Source: a virus. Taken from it: a stretch of 47,673 nt of DNA. A program made the translations under genes and the position numbers. The DNA lies in IMG/VR virus record IMGVR_UViG_3300017917_000994, positions 1 to 47,673 of that record, one strand, 5' to 3'. This document shows, piece after piece, positions 14,582 through 23,029 of the stretch. Within the stretch, counting starts at the first letter, position 1, and each line of letters starts with the position of its first letter. The notes below the pieces were generated by a model, which ran no database searches, was not told the DNA's origin, and saw nothing but the letters and a program-made list of their open reading frames with translations.

Positions 14582-16118
14582 CCTAACACCTTTACAAAAA
14601 GACTATGCTGTCTATTTGCCAGCTATTAGTAGTTTTTATAGCACTTATGTTGCTAAACAGCGACTAGAAGAATTTGTACCTAAAGATCGTATTCCTCAAG
14701 AATTTGATCGAGGAATTGAAGGTATGAACTTTTTAAATCCAGAAGAAGGATATTTCACATACAAGTACGGTCTATACTCTGCAGGTCACGCACAGTTAGA
14801 CTTGAATAAGAGTCTAACACAAGAATCAATGATTCAACAACGTGACCGCAACAATACAATGATCTTAGGTGACTCCGGCGGATACCAGATTGGTAAAGGC
14901 GTTCTTAAGTTTGACTGGTTAAACTTCGAAGGTGCAGAAGCTAACAAGACTCGTCAAAAGATTTTAGAATGGCTTGAACTAACTGCTGACTGGTCAATGA
15001 TGTTAGACGTTCCTACTTGGGCCTGTGATCATATTCATAGTCCTAAAACAGGTTTGAAAACATTCGAAGATTGCTTAGATAAAACACGTTTCAATAACGA
15101 TTATTTCTTAAAGAATCGATTAGGTCAAACCAAGTGGCTCAATGTACTACAAGGCAGTGATTGGGATACTGCCGAACAGTGGTATCAGGGTGTTAAAGAG
15201 TTTAGTGATCCTAAAGGTCCTTATGCCGGCCAAGAAGCAGAAGGTTGGGCCTTTGGTGGTGCTAATATGTGTAAAATGGATATTACACTCAAGCGTCTAA
15301 TGACCTTGCGTGAAGATGGTTTGCTGAAAGGCAAAAATTGGATCCACTTCCTGGGTACTGCTCAGTTAGATTGGTCGTGCTACTTAACTTTAATTCAACG
15401 GGAAATTAGGAAACATATCAATGAAGAAATTACCATATCTTTTGACTGCGCCTCGCCATTTATCGCAACAGCCCACGGACTTGTCTACACCAATGCAGTC
15501 CACACTCCCAAAAGGTGGAGCGTTATTATGGACAAGGCACCAGATAACAAAGCACTTGCAAAGTCCGACATCCCGTTTCCCTTCGAAAGCGAAATCGGCC
15601 GCAGATTAACCTTAGGTGATATTTGTCATTATGCTCCAGGTATGTTAAACAAGATTGGTAAAGAAGGTAAAACTTCATGGGATAGTTTTGCCTATGCTCT
15701 AATGATGGGTCATAATGTTTATTGCCACATTGTTGCTGTACAACGTGCTCAGCAGTTAATGGATATTGAGATTGCTAAAACTAAAGGCAAACTCGATTGG
15801 CGTGCTTGGAAAAAAGTTAAATCTCAAGACATGAGCGACGAATATTCCGATTGGGTCCCACGTAATATTTTATATTTTGCCAACTTTATTGAAGACTTAT
15901 TCAATACTAAAACAAAAGCAGAAGCATTTGATATGATTGAAAAGGCCTTACCATTCTTACGTAGTTTAGAAGGTGCTCGACTACAAGGAGGTCCTGCTCA
16001 AAATAAATTTACATCATTGTTTGAAATTGAAGAAGTCACTCATCAAGATGAGATTGATTTAGCCAATCCAGACGACGATGAGCTCAGAAATCTTGAAGAA
16101 AGCTTGACATTAACATAA
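14562..16118 (+). CDS. dpdA: DpdA-like DNA/tRNA guanine transglycosylase
   Basis: The product of 518 residues has the tRNA-guanine transglycosylase fold motifs in order: DSGGYQ at 104-109 (substrate pocket, general acid/base Asp104), SMMLDVPTW at 145-153, WLNVLQG at 192-198, GWAFGGAN at 228-235, SFDCASP at 293-299 with Asp295 aligned to the TGT nucleophile, and HNVYCH later where a metal ligand is expected. The canonical CxCxxC zinc cluster is not evident. Phage TGT relatives (DpdA) exchange guanine in DNA for a 7-deazaguanine, shielding DNA from restriction. FolE, QueE and a QueD-like gene within 10 kb support that reading. A tRNA substrate cannot be excluded. Confidence 0.75.
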   Translation: MKKPPINLTPLQKDYAVYLPAISSFYSTYVAKQRLEEFVPKDRIPQEFDRGIEGMNFLNPEEGYFTYKYGLYSAGHAQLDLNKSLTQESMIQQRDRNNTMILGDSGGYQIGKGVLKFDWLNFEGAEANKTRQKILEWLELTADWSMMLDVPTWACDHIHSPKTGLKTFEDCLDKTRFNNDYFLKNRLGQTKWLNVLQGSDWDTAEQWYQGVKEFSDPKGPYAGQEAEGWAFGGANMCKMDITLKRLMTLREDGLLKGKNWIHFLGTAQLDWSCYLTLIQREIRKHINEEITISFDCASPFIATAHGLVYTNAVHTPKRWSVIMDKAPDNKALAKSDIPFPFESEIGRRLTLGDICHYAPGMLNKIGKEGKTSWDSFAYALMMGHNVYCHIVAVQRAQQLMDIEIAKTKGKLDWRAWKKVKSQDMSDEYSDWVPRNILYFANFIEDLFNTKTKAEAFDMIEKALPFLRSLEGARLQGGPAQNKFTSLFEIEEVTHQDEIDLANPDDDELRNLEESLTLT

Positions 16119-16132
16119 TTTTATTATAAAAT
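16104..16132 (+). promoter_or_regulatory. Sigma70-type promoter, possibly giving a leaderless mRNA
   Basis: TTGACA (16104-16109), 17-base spacer, TAAAAT (16127-16132), lying in the last codons of dpdA and just past its stop. The expected start of transcription, about seven bases on, falls on the ATG at 16139. No Shine-Dalgarno is present. An AT-only inverted repeat (TATTAT-AAA-ATAATA, 16122-16136) covers the -10 box. Confidence 0.6.
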
Positions 16133-16138
16133 AATATC

Positions 16139-16681
16139 ATGAAACGAGATTATTCATCAGGAACATCGGACAGTATTAACTTCTTTATTGGTAACGAAGT
16201 TGAACATACTCCCGCATTTGGAATGCGTACATTATTTGTAACCGGTGTTCAAAATGAACAGGTTATTGAACATATTCTAACCGAAGAAAACTCGTATGTT
16301 GATACGTCAAAGCATATTAAACATATTTTCTTTGGCGCTAATCACAGTTTTAATCCTCAGTCATATGAAGAACATAAAGCCTGGGAAGATATGATATTTC
16401 ATTTCCTAGACAAGAGCTATCTATGTAGCCTAGATATTCCTATGAATCAAGTAGAAGAATTTCACGAAAGCGGGTACTGCGAGTACGATAATTTTATTCC
16501 GCAAATTCGTGTGCCGATTCCTTACATTCGTTTATGGAATTATAATACAATGCTTAAAATCGATGACCGAGATTTTAAGGCAACCAATCCCGGTGTGTGG
16601 TCCCACAGTCTACACACACTAATGGATCGTAGTAAGTTCACAGACTGGAATCAATACAAAAACGATGAGATTGTAAAATGA
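16139..16681 (+). CDS. Conserved hypothetical protein next to dpdA
   Basis: The product is 180 residues with no known catalytic motif. Visible conserved-looking blocks are SINFFIGNEVEHTPAFGMRTLFVTG near the N-terminus, IKHIFFGANHSF near 60, CSLDIP near 97, and FIPQIRVPIPYIRLWNYNTMLKIDD near 119. The pattern of short strands and helices suggests a small alpha/beta domain. I recall relatives in uncultured marine phages, often near queuosine-type genes. Its place between dpdA and the QueD-like gene makes a helper role in DNA modification a reasonable guess only. There is no ribosome site before the ATG. Confidence 0.55.
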   Translation: MKRDYSSGTSDSINFFIGNEVEHTPAFGMRTLFVTGVQNEQVIEHILTEENSYVDTSKHIKHIFFGANHSFNPQSYEEHKAWEDMIFHFLDKSYLCSLDIPMNQVEEFHESGYCEYDNFIPQIRVPIPYIRLWNYNTMLKIDDRDFKATNPGVWSHSLHTLMDRSKFTDWNQYKNDEIVK

Positions 16682-16881
16682 AAGAAATAACCATTAAAGA
16701 TTCTCCAGGTTTTCAACTTCGTGTTAAAAAATGGGAATGTTTAAAACCTAACGGGTTATATGCAATTCAATTCATACAATGTACTAAAGACAAAGATGGT
16801 AACATTGATGGTCAATCGACCTATGAATTTTTTATGGACAATAAAGAAATGGCGCAACTGGCAGGAGCATTAGTCGAATGA
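16678..16881 (+). CDS. Small conserved hypothetical protein
   Basis: These 67 residues are linked by ATGA overlaps to the gene on each side. The chain is mixed beta/alpha with no Cys pair typical of metal sites (two Cys, residues 20 and 35) and ends in a helix (NKEMAQLAGALVE). No family recognised. Its coupling to the QueD-like gene suggests a shared task. Confidence 0.5.
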   Translation: MKEITIKDSPGFQLRVKKWECLKPNGLYAIQFIQCTKDKDGNIDGQSTYEFFMDNKEMAQLAGALVE

Positions 16882-17267
16882 TTATTAAACAAGATGTTCG
16901 TCCAAACAAAATGATCTGGGTTACTTTTCGTAAAGAAGGCATCCATAAGTATCCCGCGGCACTAACCGATTCTAATCTAGCAACTGGAGATGAGTATGAT
17001 GTTTCGTTTCTTGGTTATCCTCACCGCCACATCTTTCATTTCAGGGTGTGGATTAATGTTGTACACAATGATCGCGACATCGAATTCATCCAGTTCAAAC
17101 GATGGCTCGAAAACCTCTACGCAAGTGGAACAATCCAGCTCGACTACAAAAGTTGCGAAATGATGAGTGACGAACTCCACACTCATATTTCACAAAAGTA
17201 TCCCGACCGCGAGGTTTGGATTGAGATCTCCGAAGACGGAGAAAATGGTAGTTTTATCAAGTATTAA
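16878..17267 (+). CDS. QueD-like (6-carboxytetrahydropterin synthase/T-fold) protein
   Basis: The 129 residues follow the layout of QueD: a first His (H23) after a beta strand, then PHRHIFHFRVWINV with H49 and H51 matching the zinc-binding HxH, DIEFIQFKRWLE matching the G-x-x-xDF-x-x-LK block, CEMMSDEL matching PT(A/S)E, and WIEISEDGENGSFIKY matching the E-T...Y end. QueD makes carboxytetrahydropterin from the FolE product. The catalytic Cys before HxH and the Asp-His pair are not seen, so chemistry may differ or be lost. Its closeness to dpdA, folE and queE supports a deazaguanine pathway role. Confidence 0.5.
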   Translation: MIIKQDVRPNKMIWVTFRKEGIHKYPAALTDSNLATGDEYDVSFLGYPHRHIFHFRVWINVVHNDRDIEFIQFKRWLENLYASGTIQLDYKSCEMMSDELHTHISQKYPDREVWIEISEDGENGSFIKY

Positions 17268-17296
17268 TCTTTTATAATTAAAGGACAGTTTATATA

Positions 17297-17524
17297 ATGG
17301 CAATTCCTGCTCATATTCAAAAGACCCTTCGTATGAAGCCAGAAGTAAGTAATATTTTTGACGACCTCGAAGCTTGGTTAGATTATTGCAGATTTAATCT
17401 TATTAATTTCGATCCCAAAGATCTTTACAAATCTCAAGAATACAAAGCTTGGCGCAGAGATCGAGATTATAAAGATCGTCGGTATAAGAAAGATTATAAA
17501 AAGCAAAAGGATTACAATGGTTAA
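17297..17524 (+). CDS. Small basic hypothetical protein
   Basis: This 75-residue protein starts after AAAGGA. The N-terminal 50 residues (IQKTLRMKPEVSNIFDDLEAWLDYCRFNLI) look helical and recur in marine phages as far as I recall. The last 25 residues are an Arg/Lys/Asp/Tyr-rich tail (RDRDYKDRRYKKDYKK), probably disordered and nucleic-acid binding. It overlaps the glycosyltransferase gene by eight bases. Function unknown. Confidence 0.55.
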   Translation: MAIPAHIQKTLRMKPEVSNIFDDLEAWLDYCRFNLINFDPKDLYKSQEYKAWRRDRDYKDRRYKKDYKKQKDYNG

Positions 17525-18620
17525 AAATGTTTTTCTAATTGATTTAGAATCAGTAGAAACACGTTATACTAGCCAATGGAAGAAGCATGTACCCGAACTT
17601 CTTAAAAGGGCAGGACATCAAGTTCAAGTTATCTCTGGTCCTGAAGATATTCCTAGTGCCACTACTCCTGGTGCCTTTCTCAATTTTGGTGGGACTAATA
17701 TCTATAAGTCTCGCCAAGTTGAAGAACTTGGTCGTCTATTTACATCCGGAGCAGTTAAGTCTGGCGATCATTTTTTGTTTACTGATGCTTGGCACCCGGG
17801 CATTATAAACTTAAAATATATGAGTGAGTTACTGGGCATCCCAGTAACTACACACGGACTATGGCATGCCGGTAGTTATGATCCCCAAGATTTTTTAGGA
17901 CGTCTTGTTGGTAATAAACCTTGGGTTAGGCACGCCGAGAAGAGTTTCTTCCATGCGTTTGATCATAACTACTTTGCCACAGATTTTCATATTGGTATGT
18001 TCTATACCAATTTGTTAAATGATTATCCTACAGAAAATCCATGGCTGGGAGAACATCTTGAAGAAATCTTAAATGGAGAAGATACAAGATTTGTTCGAAC
18101 AGGCTGGCCTATGGAATATATGGAAGATACCTTAACTCCATATAAGAACATGCCAAAGCGCGATCTTATATTGTTTCCCCATCGCATTGCTCCAGAAAAA
18201 CAAGTTGAGATTTTCCGTGACTTAAAAGAACAGTTACCTCAATATGAATTTGTTGTTTGTCAGGATCAACAACTAACAAAGAACGAATATCATAATTTGT
18301 TAGGAGAATCAAAAATAGTTTTTAGCTGTAGTCTGCAAGAAACTTTAGGAATTGGCTGTTACGAAGGATCATTAGTAGATGCTATCCCTATGGTTCCAGA
18401 TCGTTTATCGTACAGCGAAATGTACTATGAAGGATTTAAGTATCCTAGTGATTGGACAAAAGATTGGAATAGTTATTTGACACATAGACAAGAACTTTGT
18501 CATCATATCATTGTAACTATGACGCACTATGAGAAAAGACTTCCGCAGTTAAAAAAACAGGCAAACGATTTGACTACACACTTTTTTAGTGCCAATAATA
18601 TTTTAAGGAATATAAAATAA
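17517..18620 (+). CDS. GT-B glycosyltransferase (GT4-like)
   Basis: The product is 367 residues. The C-terminal half has features of GT-B enzymes: a strand with ILFPHRIAPEKQVEIF near 221 (start of the nucleotide-sugar domain), YEFVVCQD near 243, and SCSLQETLGIGCYEGSLVDAIPMVPD near 271-296, matching the E-x-x-G-x-x-x-x-E motif that holds the donor sugar. The N-terminal half should bind the acceptor. Phages use such enzymes on modified DNA bases, LPS or virion proteins. Here it is followed immediately by UDP-glucose dehydrogenase, so UDP-glucuronate as donor is an appealing guess. No signal peptide or membrane helix. Confidence 0.75.
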   Translation: MVKNVFLIDLESVETRYTSQWKKHVPELLKRAGHQVQVISGPEDIPSATTPGAFLNFGGTNIYKSRQVEELGRLFTSGAVKSGDHFLFTDAWHPGIINLKYMSELLGIPVTTHGLWHAGSYDPQDFLGRLVGNKPWVRHAEKSFFHAFDHNYFATDFHIGMFYTNLLNDYPTENPWLGEHLEEILNGEDTRFVRTGWPMEYMEDTLTPYKNMPKRDLILFPHRIAPEKQVEIFRDLKEQLPQYEFVVCQDQQLTKNEYHNLLGESKIVFSCSLQETLGIGCYEGSLVDAIPMVPDRLSYSEMYYEGFKYPSDWTKDWNSYLTHRQELCHHIIVTMTHYEKRLPQLKKQANDLTTHFFSANNILRNIK

Positions 18621-19420
18621 TGGAATCAGGCTCTATTGGCATAATTGGATTAGGCTATGTAGGAAATGCAATTAATCAAAGCATAGATACACATTTGCCG
18701 TTTTTTGAAAAAAAAATATTAGACCCTGCAAAGGGTTATAGATTATATTACAGCGATCTTAAAGACTGCATTGGTATTTTTGTCTGTGTGCCTAGTCCTG
18801 CCAAAGAAGATGGTTCCTGTGATACAAGCATCTTAGAATCAGTATTAGAAAATTTACATAATGTTTCTTATACAGGTGTAATTATAAGCAAGGTCACGGC
18901 TCCTCCCGGAGTATACAAAGAACTTCAAAAAAAATATAAAAATCTAGTTCATGCTCCGGAATTTTTAACAGCGGCCAATGCAGAAAGAGATTACTTTAAT
19001 GCTAAGTTTGCAATTATTGGGGGAGAAGTTATTGCGTATGTTAGAGAAGCAGAAAGGCTAATAAGATTTACTCAAAGTTCTGTTGAAGAAGTAGTACATT
19101 GTTCTATCGAAGAAGCTGCTCTTTCTAAATATATAATTAATTCGTTCTTGGCAACTAAAGTTGTCTTTATGAATGAAATGGAAAATCTTTCCACTAAAAT
19201 GGGATGTAACTGGTCTAATATAATAGAAGCAGTAACATTAGATAAAAGAATTGGCAATAGCCATATGAAGGTTCCCGGAAGTGACGGAACTTACGGATTT
19301 GGTGGAATGTGTTTCCCTAAAGATACTCAAGCTCTTGCAAATCACGCAAAAGAGTATAATATTACTTTAGAAGTTTTAGAAACTGCTATAAAGAAAAATT
19401 TGTTATTAAGGTTAAAATAA
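18620..19420 (+). CDS. ugd: UDP-glucose 6-dehydrogenase, short form
   Basis: Motifs of the UDP-glucose/GDP-mannose dehydrogenase family appear in order: GIIGLGYVG (NAD site) at 7-15, VCVPSP near 54, HAPEFLTAANAERDYFN near 111, KYIINSFLATKVVFMNE near 169 with the active-site Lys, and GFGGMCFPKD near 226 with the catalytic Cys. At 266 residues it lacks most of the C-terminal sugar-nucleotide domain found in the usual 390-450 residue enzymes, so it may rely on a dimer partner or have altered specificity. The start and stop share single-base overlaps with both neighbours. It should make UDP-glucuronate. Confidence 0.88.
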   Translation: MESGSIGIIGLGYVGNAINQSIDTHLPFFEKKILDPAKGYRLYYSDLKDCIGIFVCVPSPAKEDGSCDTSILESVLENLHNVSYTGVIISKVTAPPGVYKELQKKYKNLVHAPEFLTAANAERDYFNAKFAIIGGEVIAYVREAERLIRFTQSSVEEVVHCSIEEAALSKYIINSFLATKVVFMNEMENLSTKMGCNWSNIIEAVTLDKRIGNSHMKVPGSDGTYGFGGMCFPKDTQALANHAKEYNITLEVLETAIKKNLLLRLK

Positions 19421-20205
19421 TGGATAGAAAAGCATTAATCAATAAATCACCCCATGAAATGTCAGTAGTAAATTTATCAGCAGGCTCAAGTATGATGGAA
19501 GATAAAGGCTATGAAGAAGCATATCTAGCAGATGTTATTCGCTTTAAAATGAAACGTGACAATAAACGTTTTTGGGCAGGCGATAATATCAGTGATTATG
19601 TTTCTGAAGAAGATAAAAATAAATTAATTGACGAAGCAACAGAAGCATTTGAAACAGTGCTAGACAGATTACTCATTGATCGAGAAAACGATCCTAACAG
19701 CAAAGGCACTGCACGTCGCCTTGCTAAAATGTACTTTAATGAAATAATGGCAGGTAGATATGAACCAAGACCAGATGCAACCGCATTTCCAAATGACTCA
19801 AAGGATCGTTACGAAGGTATGTTGGTTGTTCGTAGCGAGCTTCGCAGTATGTGTAGCCATCATCACCAACCCGTTACTGGCGTTGCTTATATTGGTGTTA
19901 TTGCGGCTGAGAAACTCATCGGACTTAGTAAGTATACAAGGATCGCTCAGTGGTGTGCCCGTCGAGGTACTCTCCAGGAGGAACTTGCTAATGACATTGC
20001 TAGGGAAATCCAAAAAGCTACAGGAGCCACAGACCTAGGTGTTTATATTCAAGCAACGCATGGGTGCTGTGAGAATCGAGGCATCATGGCACATTCTAGT
20101 TTAACGCAAACTACAGTTCTTAAAGGGTCGTTTCACTATGATCCAGGAACTAAAAAAGAGTTCATGGATAATATTAAACTTCAACAAGAATTTGCCCCGA
20201 GGTAA
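19420..20205 (+). CDS. folE: GTP cyclohydrolase I
   Basis: The 261 residues contain the whole FolE active site: SMCSHHHQPVTG with zinc Cys and His, LIGLSKYTRIAQWCARRGTLQEEL, and ATHGCCENRG with the second zinc Cys. FolE opens GTP to dihydroneopterin triphosphate, the first step of both folate and 7-deazaguanine (queuosine) synthesis. With DpdA, QueE and a QueD-like protein nearby, the latter pathway is the likely use, while DHFR and thymidylate synthase 10 kb on keep folate supply relevant. The N-terminal 60 residues are an extra helical region beyond the core. Confidence 0.95.
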   Translation: MDRKALINKSPHEMSVVNLSAGSSMMEDKGYEEAYLADVIRFKMKRDNKRFWAGDNISDYVSEEDKNKLIDEATEAFETVLDRLLIDRENDPNSKGTARRLAKMYFNEIMAGRYEPRPDATAFPNDSKDRYEGMLVVRSELRSMCSHHHQPVTGVAYIGVIAAEKLIGLSKYTRIAQWCARRGTLQEELANDIAREIQKATGATDLGVYIQATHGCCENRGIMAHSSLTQTTVLKGSFHYDPGTKKEFMDNIKLQQEFAPR

Positions 20206-20207
20206 TT

Positions 20208-20516
20208 ATGATCACACTATCCGAAGCATATAGTATTATTCAAGATATTAATGAAAATTCTCACAGTCAAGCTTGGGATATTTGGGTACAAGCCGACGAG
20301 CTAATGGAATCAGACGACGAGGCTGATTGGGACATTGCCGAAGAAATTCGTGATCAAGCATCTCAAAATCAAGCGGAGTATTTTCGAGAAGAGTTTGATT
20401 CTCTTGACAAAGAAACTAAAGATGCTATTCTAAATTACGTAGAAACAGACGAGTCTTTCAAAGATGAATTTATTACGTACTACGGAGAAAATGATTTCGA
20501 AAATAATTTTAATTAA
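20208..20516 (+). CDS. Acidic hypothetical protein
   Basis: The product is 102 residues, very acidic (for example DELMESDDEADWDIAEEI at 30-47) and all helical by appearance. It begins two bases after folE. No family recognised. Together with the next, also acidic, gene it forms a pair of candidate DNA-mimic or protein-binding phage factors, but this is only suggested by charge. Confidence 0.5.
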   Translation: MITLSEAYSIIQDINENSHSQAWDIWVQADELMESDDEADWDIAEEIRDQASQNQAEYFREEFDSLDKETKDAILNYVETDESFKDEFITYYGENDFENNFN

Positions 20517-20528
20517 GGAACAACCATT

Positions 20529-20942
20529 ATGGCAATTTGGAAAATTACTAATGCAACTAAAAAGAATGCAGTAGAACGACAATTTTGGACCAAGGACGGT
20601 GTAACTGTTATCAAAGACGAAGGCTTCCGCTGGGGGACATGGACCTGCGAAAGTGATGAACGACCAGATATTGATCTTGATAATCCCGACGGTTACGAAT
20701 TATTTTCTACAGACTATGACTGGGAAATGGAAGATATGAATGACGGCTGTTGGGTCGAATGGACATTTCCAGAGGATATGCCCGAAGAAGAACGCGAACG
20801 TATACAAGCTCTTTGGGAAGAAGATTGGTATGAAGGCATGGAAGGTGACGGTTGGTACAATGATGACACCGAACATTGGATCTACGGTCCTATTCAAATT
20901 ACCAACGAAGAAACTGGCGAAGAATACACAGGACAAGATTAA
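20529..20942 (+). CDS. Strongly acidic, Trp-rich conserved phage protein
   Basis: This protein of 137 residues has about 39 Asp/Glu against about ten Lys/Arg and at least ten Trp. Blocks include FRWGTWTCESDERPDIDLDNP, WEMEDMNDGCWVEW and DDTEHWIYGPI. I recall relatives in marine T4-like phages, all of unknown function. The charge pattern resembles DNA mimics that block restriction or nucleoid proteins, but no specific family match is claimed. AAGGAAC precedes the ATG. Confidence 0.55.
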   Translation: MAIWKITNATKKNAVERQFWTKDGVTVIKDEGFRWGTWTCESDERPDIDLDNPDGYELFSTDYDWEMEDMNDGCWVEWTFPEDMPEEERERIQALWEEDWYEGMEGDGWYNDDTEHWIYGPIQITNEETGEEYTGQD

Positions 20943-20957
20943 ATTAAGGAATCTAAA

Positions 20958-21416
20958 ATGAATCTCTTTTTATCGTTGTTAGAAAAGATTGATAGAAAAC
21001 GTATTATACTTGATAGAGTCAGTGAAGAACCATATCTTGAAAGATACTATCTATTTTTAAAAGATAGAAAGAAATTTCCATTTAATATATTCTTACATAA
21101 ATTTTTAAAAAGTGACCCCGATGATGTGCATGATCATCCATGGCCTTACGCTACACTTATTTTGAAAGGTGGATACTATGAATGGGTTCCGGAATTTGAT
21201 TCAGCAGGACGAAAAATCGGAGAGATTAGGCATTGGAGAAGGCCTGGTCATTTTAGGACTTGTAGTGCTACTAGCTATCATCGTATAGAATTAGATCCTA
21301 ATATAACTTGTTGGACACTTTTTATGCCAGGACCTCAAAAACGTGATTGGGGATTTTTAGTGAAAAACAAATGGATTAAACACGATCAATATCTTGCAGA
21401 AAAGGCTGCTAAATGA
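20958..21416 (+). CDS. Cupin-like metal-binding protein
   Basis: The 152-residue product has a single beta-barrel pattern with VHDHPWPYATLILKGGYYE near 56-74, fitting the first cupin motif (HxH...E), and SYHRIELD near 111-118 giving the third His. Cupins of this kind bind Fe, Zn or Mn and include cysteine dioxygenase-like and sugar-isomerase-like enzymes. No substrate can be assigned. It sits directly before a phosphoribosyltransferase (ATGA overlap) and the purine genes. The ribosome site is AAGGAAT. Confidence 0.6.
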   Translation: MNLFLSLLEKIDRKRIILDRVSEEPYLERYYLFLKDRKKFPFNIFLHKFLKSDPDDVHDHPWPYATLILKGGYYEWVPEFDSAGRKIGEIRHWRRPGHFRTCSATSYHRIELDPNITCWTLFMPGPQKRDWGFLVKNKWIKHDQYLAEKAAK

Positions 21417-21997
21417 AAAAACTTATTATCAAGGATCAACTGTTTAAAGGACTGGTACAAGATCTTTGTCGACAGATTTCAAACTCTAATTGGCGACCAG
21501 ATTACGTTGTAGGAATTACAAGAGGTGGACTAATTCCTGCTGTTATGATTAGTCATTATTTTAAAATTCCTATGAAATCATTAGACGTAAGTCTTAGAGA
21601 TGGGGGAGATCTAGAAAGCAATTGCGGTATGGCCGAAGATGCCTTAGGTTATCCAAAAAATGAAATTCATGTAGAAGATGAAAATAATATCGGTAGTGTG
21701 TTAGATGCAGCCAGTAGTTTATTAGAAGAAGGTGAAAATTTTAAAAACATTCTTTTAGTAGACGACATTAACGATTCGGGTGCAACATTTAACTGGATTA
21801 TGAATGACTGGAAAACAAGTTGCTTACCTAATGATCCTGATTGGGAACATGTTTGGAATAATAATGTTAGGTTTGCAGTAGTAGTTGATAACCTGGGCAG
21901 TAAATGTAATGTAAAGATGGACTTTGTAGGATTAGAAATTAATAAATCCGAAGAAGATGTTTGGGTAGATTTCCCTTACGAAACATGGTGGAAATAA
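21413..21997 (+). CDS. Type I phosphoribosyltransferase (purine salvage-like)
   Basis: This product of 194 residues carries YVVGITRGGLIPAVMISHYF near 31-50 (the substrate/PPi loop of hypoxanthine-guanine and xanthine enzymes) and ILLVDDINDSGATF near 113-126, the PRPP-binding loop. An insertion of about 40 residues lies between them. Such enzymes join PRPP to guanine, hypoxanthine or xanthine. The next gene begins immediately at its stop and encodes GMP reductase, so a purine task is likely. Base specificity cannot be read from the sequence. Confidence 0.75.
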   Translation: MKKLIIKDQLFKGLVQDLCRQISNSNWRPDYVVGITRGGLIPAVMISHYFKIPMKSLDVSLRDGGDLESNCGMAEDALGYPKNEIHVEDENNIGSVLDAASSLLEEGENFKNILLVDDINDSGATFNWIMNDWKTSCLPNDPDWEHVWNNNVRFAVVVDNLGSKCNVKMDFVGLEINKSEEDVWVDFPYETWWK

Positions 21998-23029
21998 ATG
22001 AGAATCGAAGACGAAATCAAATTAGATTTTAAGGATGTATTAATTCGCCCCAAGCGTAGTACATTATCAAGTCGCAAAGAAGTTGACCTTGTAAGATTTT
22101 TTAAATTTAAACATAGCAAATATGAATACGAAGGTATTCCTATCATGGCCGCTAATATGGACGGTGTTGGTACTATAAACATGGCCATCGAACTAAAGAA
22201 ACATAGGCTATTCACTTGCTTGATAAAATCATACAATACAGATATAGAAAACTTTACAGATCTTAGGGTTGGTAGAGACAATTATGCCATCAGCACAGGA
22301 ACCAGTGAAAAAGAATTTCAAAACTTAAAGGCTGCAATAACAGGATTAGGTGCTCAGTTTATCTGTATTGATGTAGCCAATGGATATAGCGAACATTTTG
22401 GTGATTTTGTTGAGCGTGTTAGAGAACATTTTCCGGACAAGACTATCATTGCAGGTAATGTTGTTACCGGAGACATGACACAGGAGTTAATCTTACGTGG
22501 AGCAGATATTATTAAAGTTGGAATTGGTCCTGGAAGTGTTTGCACGACTCGTATTCAAACTGGCGTTGGCTATCCTCAGCTTAGTGCTATTATTGAGTGC
22601 GCTGATGCTGCTCACGGTCTTGGTGGACATATTATTGCCGATGGAGGATGCACCTGTCCCGGAGACATTGCTAAAGCATTTGGCGCTGGCGCAGACTTTG
22701 TAATGCTAGGTGGTATGTTTGCCGGGCACGACGAAGGTGGTGGTACAGTTGTCGAAGAGCCTGGGCAGAATCCTAAAGTTATATTTTATGGAATGAGCTC
22801 CGATACTGCTATGACAAAACATCACGGGGGTGTAGCAGAATATCGTAGTAGCGAAGGACGAACAGTAGAAGTTCCTTATAGAGGTCCTGTACGAAATACT
22901 GTATTAGATATCCTAGGTGGATTACGCAGTACCTGCACTTATGTTGGTGCCCAAGAACTAAAACACCTTAGTAAGTGTACTACTTTTGTCAAGGTTAATA
23001 GACAAATAAATGAGGTATTTTTAAAATGA
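21998..23029 (+). CDS. guaC: GMP reductase
   Basis: The 343 residues align end to end with E. coli GuaC (347 residues): [20 protein letters not shown] at the start, [38 protein letters not shown] with the catalytic Cys, [14 protein letters not shown] and [10 protein letters not shown]. It lacks the CBS domains of IMP dehydrogenase, and the CTTR context is that of the reductase. GuaC deaminates GMP to IMP using NADPH, shifting guanine nucleotides toward adenine, useful for an AT-rich phage. Its strong likeness to the proteobacterial enzyme suggests acquisition from a bacterial host. Confidence 0.93.
   Translation: MRIEDEIKLDFKDVLIRPKRSTLSSRKEVDLVRFFKFKHSKYEYEGIPIMAANMDGVGTINMAIELKKHRLFTCLIKSYNTDIENFTDLRVGRDNYAISTGTSEKEFQNLKAAITGLGAQFICIDVANGYSEHFGDFVERVREHFPDKTIIAGNVVTGDMTQELILRGADIIKVGIGPGSVCTTRIQTGVGYPQLSAIIECADAAHGLGGHIIADGGCTCPGDIAKAFGAGADFVMLGGMFAGHDEGGGTVVEEPGQNPKVIFYGMSSDTAMTKHHGGVAEYRSSEGRTVEVPYRGPVRNTVLDILGGLRSTCTYVGAQELKHLSKCTTFVKVNRQINEVFLK

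Noticed and set aside
17250-17278. TATAAT (17273-17278) as a promoter before 17297
   Set aside because: No acceptable -35 box at 16-18 bases; AAAGGA nearby is only the ribosome site.
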